19,612 nucleotides of DNA. Source: CAVLCC01 sp963624975. GTDB lineage: Bacteria; Actinomycetota; Coriobacteriia; Coriobacteriales; CADBOM01. Below are positions 14,609 through 19,612 of this stretch, piece after piece. The stretch's first letter is position 1, and the number at the start of each line of letters is the position of its first letter. Made by a program: the position numbers and the translations under genes. Location of the stretch: positions 1-19,612 of the forward strand of contig CAVFRF010000086.1 in assembly GCA_963624975.1 (NCBI GenBank), given 5' to 3'. The notes below the pieces were generated by a model, which searched no databases, had not been told where the DNA came from, and worked only from the letters and a program-made list of their open reading frames with translations.

Positions 14609-15064
14609 ATGGAAGCGATGTCGATGCTTCACACGGCGTCGATGGTGATGGTCTTCTTCGTGATAGCCATCTGGATTCTCACCATCGTATGGGTTATCAA
14701 GGATTCCACCGCCAGGGGCGTAAGCCCGGTCAAGTGGGGAATCATATCGCTCATCCCCTTCATCGGAGCCATCGTGTACTCGGCCCTGCGTCCGCCGATG
14801 CTGCTCACCGACAAGCAGGAGCAGGAAATCGACTACATGCTCAGGCAGCGCGAGCTGATGAAGTACGGCGAGTGCGGCAGGTGCTCGTACCCGGTGGAGG
14901 ACGACTACATCATGTGCCCCAACTGCGGCGCGCAGCTCAAGAACGTGTGCCCCAACTGCGGCAAGCCGCTCAATCCCGAGTGGAACGCATGCCCCTGGTG
15001 CTGCACGCGCACGCCTAATGCGCAGCGAGGACGCGGCGGACGTGCAGGCGGCAGGCACGCGTAG
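14609..15064 (+). CDS. Small membrane protein with PLDc_N-like anchor and double zinc ribbon
   Basis: This is a 151-residue protein of unknown role. Two membrane helices (about 10-30 and 43-60), the pattern WVIKDS and the segment SLIPFIGAIVYSALRPP resemble the two-helix PLDc_N anchor. A charged linker (about 66-88) follows, then two zinc ribbons built from CxxC knuckles: C89/C92 with C103/C106, and C114/C117 with C128/C131. A basic, Gly/Arg-rich tail ends it. The zinc ribbons should lie in the cytoplasm, where they could bind protein or nucleic acid. ATG 14609 has GGAG only 4 bases upstream, slightly close; ATG 14618 or 14624 would fit a better distance. It lies 99 bases before thrS on the same strand with a hairpin between. 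No function is implied by neighbours. Confidence 0.82.
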   Translation: MEAMSMLHTASMVMVFFVIAIWILTIVWVIKDSTARGVSPVKWGIISLIPFIGAIVYSALRPPMLLTDKQEQEIDYMLRQRELMKYGECGRCSYPVEDDYIMCPNCGAQLKNVCPNCGKPLNPEWNACPWCCTRTPNAQRGRGGRAGGRHA

Positions 15065-15106
15065 GGGCGCTGCGCCGCAGGCAGCATAGGGCAGGTAGCA
15101 GATTCG

Positions 15107-15138
15107 AGGGTCGTTCCTGCGCACAGGAGCGACCCTTT
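15107..15138 (+). terminator. Hairpin between the zinc-ribbon gene and thrS
   Basis: AGGGTCGTTCCTG (15107-15119) pairs with CAGGAGCGACCCT (15124-15136) over 13 positions, one of them G-U, around a CGCA loop. Only a short TTT follows. It may terminate the upstream gene partially or act as a control hairpin in the thrS leader. It ends 25 bases before the thrS ATG and just ahead of the AAAAGGAG site. Confidence 0.5.
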
Positions 15139-15163
15139 GCCATGAAAAGGAGATGTTGAGAAC

Positions 15164-17083
15164 ATGAGCGAAAACGGCGTTGTCGAGGTCGAACTTCCCG
15201 ATGGTTCCAAGAAGGAACTGCAGGAGGGCGCGACCATAGCAGACGTTGCGGCGAGCATCGGAGCAGGCCTTGCAAAGGCCGCCATCGCCGGCAAGATCGA
15301 TGGCGAGCTGGTAGATCTCAACCGCGAGGTGCCAAACGGCGCCAAGGTCGAGATCGTAACGGCGAAGTCGCCCGAGGGCATCGGCATTCTGCGCCACTCC
15401 TGCGCGCACATCATGGCCGAGGCCGTGCAGACGCTGTTCCCCGGCGTGCAGATAGCCTACGGACCGGAAACCGAGACCGGCTTCTACTACGACTTCTGGC
15501 TGGCCGACAAGACCATCTCCACCGACGACTTCGAGGCCATCGAGGCCGAGATGGCCAAGATCGTTGCAGCCAACGAGCCGTTCGTTCGCGAGGTCGTAAC
15601 GCGCGAGCAGGCCAAGCAGGTGTTTGCCGACCAGAAGTTCAAGGCCGAGCACATCGACGACCTCTCCGACGACGAGTCCATCACCATCTACCGCCACGGC
15701 AGCTTCGTGGACCTGTGCCACGGCCCGCACATCCCGAGCGCCGGCCTCATCGGCGCGTTCAAGCTCACCAAGATCGCAGGTGCCTACTGGCGAGCCGATG
15801 CCAACAACGAGCAGCTGCAGCGCCTCTACGGCACGGCGTTCTTCAAGAAGAAGGACCTCGAGGAGTACCTGCACAACCTTGAGGAGGCCGAGAAGCGCGA
15901 CCATCGCAAGGTCGGCCGCGAGATGAACCTGTTCATGATGCGCGACGAGGCTCCGGGCTTCCCGTTCTTCCTGCCCAACGGCATGATCTTGAAGAACACG
16001 CTGCTAGACTACTGGCGCGAGATTCACCACAAGGCCGGCTATGTGGAGATCTCGACCCCACTGATCATGAACAAGCACCTGTGGGAGACCTCGGGCCACT
16101 GGGACCACTACAAGGACAACATGTACTCCACCGTCATCGACGACGAGGATTACTGCGTGAAGCCCATGAACTGCCCCGGCGGCGTGCTGGTGTACGCGGC
16201 CAAGCCGCATAGCTACCGCGACCTGCCCATCCGCGCAGGCGAAATCGGACTGGTGCACCGCCACGAGATGCGCGGCGCGCTGCATGGCCTCTTCCGCGTG
16301 CGCTGCTTCAACCAGGACGACGCGCACCTGTTCGTGCGTCCCGACCAGCTCACCGACGAGATCGTGGGCGTGGTGGAGCTGATCGATTCGGTTTACCAGA
16401 AGTTCGGCTTCAAGTATCACGTGGAGCTGTCCACGCGCCCCGAGGATTCGATGGGCTCCGACGAGGATTGGGAGGCCGCCGAGACCGGCCTAAAGACCGC
16501 GCTCGACAAGCTGGGAATGCCCTACGCGCTCAACGAGGGCGACGGCGCGTTCTACGGCCCCAAGATCGACTTCCACCTGGAGGATTCGCTGGGACGCACC
16601 TGGCAGTGCGGCACCGTGCAGCTCGACTTCCAGATGCCGCAGAACTTCGAGCTGGAGTACACCGATGCCGACGGCACCAAGAAGCGACCCATCATGCTGC
16701 ACCGCGTGTGCTACGGGTCGATCGAACGCTTCATCGGCATCCTGATCGAGCACTACGCCGGCAAGTTCCCGGTGTGGCTGGCTCCGCTGCAGGTCAAAGT
16801 GCTGCCGGTTTCGGAGAAGAGCCTCGACTACGCGCACAAGGTCACGGCGGCCCTCGACGAGGCGGGCATTCGCGTGGCATGCGACGAGCGCGGCGAGAAG
16901 ATCGGCTACAAGATTCGCGAGGCGCGCAGCATCGACCGCGTGCCCTACATGCTGATCATCGGCGAGAAGGAGGCCGAAGCGGGCAACATCTCGGTGCGCG
17001 ACCGCACCAACGAGACTGTGCCGATGGAGCTGGCCGACTTCGTGGCGAAGGTGCGCGAGCAGATTCGCACGCGCGAGCAGTAA
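15164..17083 (+). CDS. thrS: Threonyl-tRNA synthetase
   Basis: This enzyme charges tRNA-Thr with threonine in the cytoplasm and removes mischarged serine. The 639-residue protein has the standard bacterial layout. The TGS domain spans about 1-66. The editing domain has HSCAH (H78, H82) and CHGPH (C185, H189). The class II catalytic core has zinc ligands C337 (MNCPGG), H388 (DDAHLF) and H513 (MLHR), motif 2 around HRHEMRGALHGLFRVR and motif 3 GSIERFIGILIEHY. The anticodon-binding domain spans about 540-639. All expected catalytic and editing residues are present and the length is typical (about 640). ATG 15164 has AAAAGGAG 11 bases upstream, a rather long gap. No T-box element is visible in the 99-base upstream gap. 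It ends at a strong terminator at 17176. Confidence 0.98.
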   Translation: MSENGVVEVELPDGSKKELQEGATIADVAASIGAGLAKAAIAGKIDGELVDLNREVPNGAKVEIVTAKSPEGIGILRHSCAHIMAEAVQTLFPGVQIAYGPETETGFYYDFWLADKTISTDDFEAIEAEMAKIVAANEPFVREVVTREQAKQVFADQKFKAEHIDDLSDDESITIYRHGSFVDLCHGPHIPSAGLIGAFKLTKIAGAYWRADANNEQLQRLYGTAFFKKKDLEEYLHNLEEAEKRDHRKVGREMNLFMMRDEAPGFPFFLPNGMILKNTLLDYWREIHHKAGYVEISTPLIMNKHLWETSGHWDHYKDNMYSTVIDDEDYCVKPMNCPGGVLVYAAKPHSYRDLPIRAGEIGLVHRHEMRGALHGLFRVRCFNQDDAHLFVRPDQLTDEIVGVVELIDSVYQKFGFKYHVELSTRPEDSMGSDEDWEAAETGLKTALDKLGMPYALNEGDGAFYGPKIDFHLEDSLGRTWQCGTVQLDFQMPQNFELEYTDADGTKKRPIMLHRVCYGSIERFIGILIEHYAGKFPVWLAPLQVKVLPVSEKSLDYAHKVTAALDEAGIRVACDERGEKIGYKIREARSIDRVPYMLIIGEKEAEAGNISVRDRTNETVPMELADFVAKVREQIRTREQ

Positions 17084-17090
17084 GGTTGTT

Positions 17091-17112
17091 GTCACCCGGC
17101 GAGCCGGGTGAC
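17091..17112. repeat. Hairpin just after thrS
   Basis: GTCACCCGG and CCGGGTGAC form a perfect 9-base stem with a CGAG loop, 7 bases past the thrS stop. There is no T-run, so it is more likely a 3'-end protecting hairpin than a terminator. Confidence 0.5.
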
Positions 17113-17175
17113 GCAATGGGGGTGCCGGCAAGGCCCGTGGTTGGTTAGACCTGGGACGGGCGGCGCAGGTTGTTT

Positions 17176-17215
17176 GAGAACGGGCGGTAGTTGCAGCTAC
17201 CGCCCGTTCTCTTTT
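17176..17215 (+). terminator. Strong intrinsic terminator of thrS
   Basis: A perfect 15-base stem (17176-17190 with 17197-17211; arm GAGAACGGGCGGTAG) with a six-base loop is followed by TTTT. The opposing histidine kinase stop codon (17214-17216) lies directly against it, so the same hairpin probably also protects or ends that transcript, although the minus-strand side lacks a T-run. Confidence 0.88.
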
Positions 17216-18656
17216 ATGCGAGGGGAAGCCGCACGGTGAACGTCGTGCCGTCGAAGATGTTGCTCTCTACCTCGATGGTGCCGCCGAATCCCTCGACGAT
17301 GTTCTTGGCGATTGAGAGTCCCAGACCATGGCCCTCCGTCTTGCCGGTGCGCGCCTTGTCGGAGCGGTAGAACTTCTCGAAAACATGCGGCAGATCCTCC
17401 GGAGAGATGGGATCACCGCCGTTGTTGACCACCAGCACGCCCTGCGATTTCTCGCGATGCAGGTCGACCTTCACGTAGTTGGTACGGGTGGAGAACACGG
17501 CCGGTGCCACGAAGCCGTTGGGGCCTGCCACCAGCGAGCCTGCCTCGCGCAGAGTCGACGGCTCGACACCTGCCTCGGTTGCAGCCTCGGCCGTAGCCTC
17601 AGCCTCTGCATCGTCGCTGCCGCAAGACGCGTACTTGCATGCGTTGTCCAGCAGCACGCGCACCACGCGCTCGAGCTTGTCGGAGTCGGCCTTTACCATC
17701 AGCCCCTCCTCGACGTGCTCCTCCATCTCGATGCCCTTGTCGAAGGCCACCGCCTCGAACTGCAGGATGTCCATCTCCACGATCGAAGAGAAGTCCAGCG
17801 TCTCCATCTGCAGGTTGGCCCTGAATGTCTGGATGTTGTCGGGTTCGGTCTGCGCCAGCACCAGCAGGTCCTTCACCAGGCCCTGCATGCGCTCGGCCTC
17901 GTCGTTCGTGGCCTCGATCCACCGGCGCTGCTCCTCCACGGTGGAATCGGGGTGGGCCAGCACGATGTCGTTGTTGGCCAGTATGACGGTGAGGGGGGTC
18001 TTGAGCTCGTGCGACGCGTCGGCGATGAAGCGCTGCTGCCCGTCCCACGCTCGGCGCACGGGTTTGAGCGTGAAGCGCGACAGCCACAGGCTCACCAAGA
18101 ACAGCACGCCCAACGTGCCCGCACCGATCAGCAGCGAATACAACGCTCGCGTGGTGGTGCCTTCGTGCAACGTGTCGGAGTCGGCGAAGGCGATGCGAAA
18201 CTCGTTCTTGTACTCCGACATGCTGAAGAACAGCCCCATGTCGCTCAGCTCGCCCGACGTTTCGCCCGAGCTTGCGATGGCGCTAAGCGCGCCGTTGACC
18301 AGCGTGGTGCTCATGTAGGCGTTGTTGCTGGCGGCCTTCACGGTGCCATCGCTCGCGATCGACACGCAGTACACGGGTATCGAGGTGTCCTGGATTCCCA
18401 GGTCCTTGGCGGTGGCGCTGTCGATGTCGATCGAGTCGAGTGCCCCGTCATCGCTGGGTGCGCCGCTGTCATCGGGTGCGCTATCGTTGTCTGGTGCCCC
18501 ACCGATCCGGGGGATATTGAGCCGCTCGGGCCCCGCCGTCAGCGCATAGTCAAGCGCGCTCATGATCGATTTGTACTCGCTGTTGTAGCTTGCTATGTTG
18601 AAAACCAGCAGCACGGCAAACAGCACCACGGCCAAAAGAGCCATGGTAGTGCCCAC
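17214..18656 (-). CDS. Membrane sensor histidine kinase of an OmpR-type system
   Basis: This is the sensor partner of the regulator encoded 78 bases upstream. The 480-residue protein has a membrane helix at about 5-22 and an extracellular domain (about 23-168) with an Asp/Ser/Pro/Ala-rich low-complexity stretch at 53-80. A second helix (about 172-192) is followed by a HisKA domain with phospho-accepting H216 in ADASHELKTPL. The ATPase domain has N338 (LLDNACKYAS), VVNNGGDPI (409-417) and GHGLGLSIAKNIV (442-454). Residues 343-393 are a long Ala/Glu-rich insertion not usual between the N-box and the next strand. No full HAMP domain is visible. GTG 18656 is the first regular start, with AAGTGG 6 bases upstream. 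However, in-frame codons before it read like a normal kinase N-terminus, so the true start may be upstream. The signal is unknown. Confidence 0.92.
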   Translation of the reverse strand: MGTTMALLAVVLFAVLLVFNIASYNSEYKSIMSALDYALTAGPERLNIPRIGGAPDNDSAPDDSGAPSDDGALDSIDIDSATAKDLGIQDTSIPVYCVSIASDGTVKAASNNAYMSTTLVNGALSAIASSGETSGELSDMGLFFSMSEYKNEFRIAFADSDTLHEGTTTRALYSLLIGAGTLGVLFLVSLWLSRFTLKPVRRAWDGQQRFIADASHELKTPLTVILANNDIVLAHPDSTVEEQRRWIEATNDEAERMQGLVKDLLVLAQTEPDNIQTFRANLQMETLDFSSIVEMDILQFEAVAFDKGIEMEEHVEEGLMVKADSDKLERVVRVLLDNACKYASCGSDDAEAEATAEAATEAGVEPSTLREAGSLVAGPNGFVAPAVFSTRTNYVKVDLHREKSQGVLVVNNGGDPISPEDLPHVFEKFYRSDKARTGKTEGHGLGLSIAKNIVEGFGGTIEVESNIFDGTTFTVRLPLA

Positions 18657-18734
18657 GAACGTCCACTTGAGTTTTCGAAACAGGTTAATGAGCTTTCATC
18701 CTCTCGGCACCCGTGGGCGCAGCCTGCCGCATCG

Positions 18735-19412
18735 CTACGCCTGCTTTTCCTGCATGCGATACCCGATCATGCGCAGGGTCACGATCTCGACGTTGGATTT
18801 GAGAAAGCGCAGCTTCTTGCGCATGAACGAGATGTAGGCCTCCACGCTGTTGTCGGCCACGTCGGCCTCGGTTCCCCACACTTTGAGGAGCATCTGGTCC
18901 TTCGAGATGGTCTGGTTGGGGTTGAGCATGAACAGCCTGGCCACCTCGAACTCCTTGTAGCTCAGGTGCACCGACTTCGATCCGCACGACAGGTTGCAGG
19001 TGTTGAGGTCGAGGGTGAGGTCGGCAAACGTGGCCTCGTCGAGCACCACCTCGCCCTTGCGGCGGGTGAGCGCTCGGATGTTGGCCAGCAGCTCTTCGGG
19101 AGAGAAGGGCTTGGTGAGGTACGCGTCTCCCCCGCGGTCGAGCCCGGTGACCTTGTCGGCCACCTGCGAGCGCGCGGTAAGAAAGATCACCGGCGTCGAG
19201 ATGTTGGCCTGACGAATCTCGCGAACCACCTCGAAGCCGTCTTTGCGCGGCAGCATCACGTCCAGCACGACCATGTCGTACATGTCGGTTACCGCATAGT
19301 CCACGGCCGACTGGCCATCGTACACCGCGTCCACGTGATACCCGGAGTCGGTTAGAATCTGCACGAGCGCAGCCGCGAGCCTCTTTTCGTCTTCCACAAC
19401 CAGCACGTTCAT
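18735..19412 (-). CDS. OmpR/PhoB-family response regulator
   Basis: This is a cytoplasmic DNA-binding response regulator, the partner of the kinase downstream. The 225-residue protein has a receiver domain (1-115) with E7-D8, phosphoacceptor D51 (VLDVMLPRKDG), T79 and K101 (YLTKPF). A winged-helix output domain follows (about 128-222) with LSYKEFEVARLFMLNPNQTISKDQMLLKVWG and a recognition helix near VEAYISFMRKKL. ATG 19412 is chosen because MNVLVVEDE is the usual start of the receiver; the frame open to 19448 adds only a basic lead. The ribosome site AAAGGA is 13-14 bases away, longer than normal. The usual GADDYLTKPF reads GGDAYLTKPF here, a mild variation. It is transcribed ahead of the kinase, and the promoter at 19482-19515 carries a likely self-binding site. 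Confidence 0.94.
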   Translation of the reverse strand: MNVLVVEDEKRLAAALVQILTDSGYHVDAVYDGQSAVDYAVTDMYDMVVLDVMLPRKDGFEVVREIRQANISTPVIFLTARSQVADKVTGLDRGGDAYLTKPFSPEELLANIRALTRRKGEVVLDEATFADLTLDLNTCNLSCGSKSVHLSYKEFEVARLFMLNPNQTISKDQMLLKVWGTEADVADNSVEAYISFMRKKLRFLKSNVEIVTLRMIGYRMQEKQA

Positions 19413-19436
19413 CGCGTCTCTCGGCTTCCTTTCGTC

Positions 19437-19457
19437 GCGGCGCACCACACGCGCCGC
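19437..19457 (-). repeat. Leader hairpin of the response regulator gene
   Basis: GCGGCGC and GCGCCGC form a perfect 7-base stem around a seven-base loop, inside the predicted leader and just upstream of the AAAGGA ribosome site. It may stabilise the 5' end or tune translation. No T-run follows. Confidence 0.45.
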
Positions 19458-19481
19458 TTGTCACACGTTTCCAGCGCACAC

Positions 19482-19515
19482 ATTGTAGGTGCCAGAACTG
19501 AAAGAAACGTGAAAG
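19482..19515 (-). promoter_or_regulatory. Promoter of the two-component pair with an 11-base direct repeat
   Basis: On the minus strand, TACAAT (19487-19482) is the likely -10. Immediately upstream lie two copies of CTTTCA (19515-19510 and 19504-19499) exactly 11 bases apart, in the position of the -35 region where no good TTGACA is seen. Direct repeats with an 11-base period before a -10 are the known layout of OmpR/PhoB-family activator sites, so autoregulation by the encoded regulator is likely. Confidence 0.55.
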
Positions 19516-19612
19516 CCACGGCGGCATCGGCGCGCTCACCGTCGCGACTGCACCGGAACCGCGCTCACCGGCGCGGCCCTCGCGGGTGCTCGCCCCACCG
19601 CCGCTGCCGCGC
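19516..19612. other. GC-rich right edge without an assignable gene
   Basis: The last 97 bases are extremely GC-rich. A 10-base direct repeat GCGCTCACCG occurs at 19532 and 19561. A minus-strand frame without start in the window runs from the edge to a TGA at 19536-19538, coding an Ala/Pro/Val/Arg-rich end; it could be the C-terminus of an upstream gene, but composition alone could produce it. Confidence 0.3.

Noticed and set aside
15065..15163. T-box leader for thrS
   Set aside because: The gap is only 99 bases and lacks the conserved T-box core motif; only a plain hairpin is present.

Overview
The window is GC-rich, with G/C-rich third codon positions, and densely coding. The gene set suggests a Gram-positive anaerobe of the Actinomycetota, most likely class Coriobacteriia: a ferredoxin-type aldo-keto reductase, a twin-arginine lipoprotein, an XRE-cupin regulator next to an AMP-forming acyl-CoA synthetase, a lysC-asd pair with an internal lysC start, and LytS/LytR signalling. 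The class is inferred from gene content and style only; there is no rRNA or other phylogenetic marker beyond thrS. No mobile element, CRISPR array, tRNA or rRNA was found.

Left part (1-5065). On the minus strand, glf (UDP-galactopyranose mutase) is followed 4 bases later by a family 2 glycosyltransferase that runs off the left edge. This is a small surface-glycan operon with a galactofuranose theme. Upstream of it is a minus-strand gene for a Tat-exported lipoprotein of unknown function, closed by a probable terminator. A divergent intergenic region with two abutting palindromes separates it from a plus-strand aldo-keto reductase carrying two 4Fe-4S motifs, which ends at a strong hairpin.

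Middle (5079-11683). A minus-strand operon encodes a glycosyltransferase, a LytS-type sensor kinase and a LytTR response regulator. The two signalling genes overlap by 4 bases, and the glycosyltransferase lies 15 bases before the kinase. Divergent from this operon is a plus-strand XRE-cupin regulator, followed by an acyl-CoA synthetase. The regulator has a leader that can fold as a compact three-way junction. A bidirectional terminator ends the synthetase and the converging asd gene.

Right part (11743-19612). The minus-strand pair lysC-asd makes aspartate semialdehyde. lysC contains a near-perfect internal ribosome binding site and ATG for a separate regulatory beta subunit. Divergent from lysC are a small membrane-anchored double zinc-ribbon protein and thrS (threonyl-tRNA synthetase). 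A minus-strand OmpR-type regulator and histidine kinase pair closes the window. Its promoter carries an 11-base-spaced direct repeat typical of OmpR/PhoB-family sites.

The window is mainly core metabolism plus envelope glycan synthesis and signal transduction. The least ordinary signals are regulatory: the lysC internal start, the XRE-cupin leader fold, the twin palindromes at 3684-3713, and the coupling of a glycosyltransferase to LytSR.
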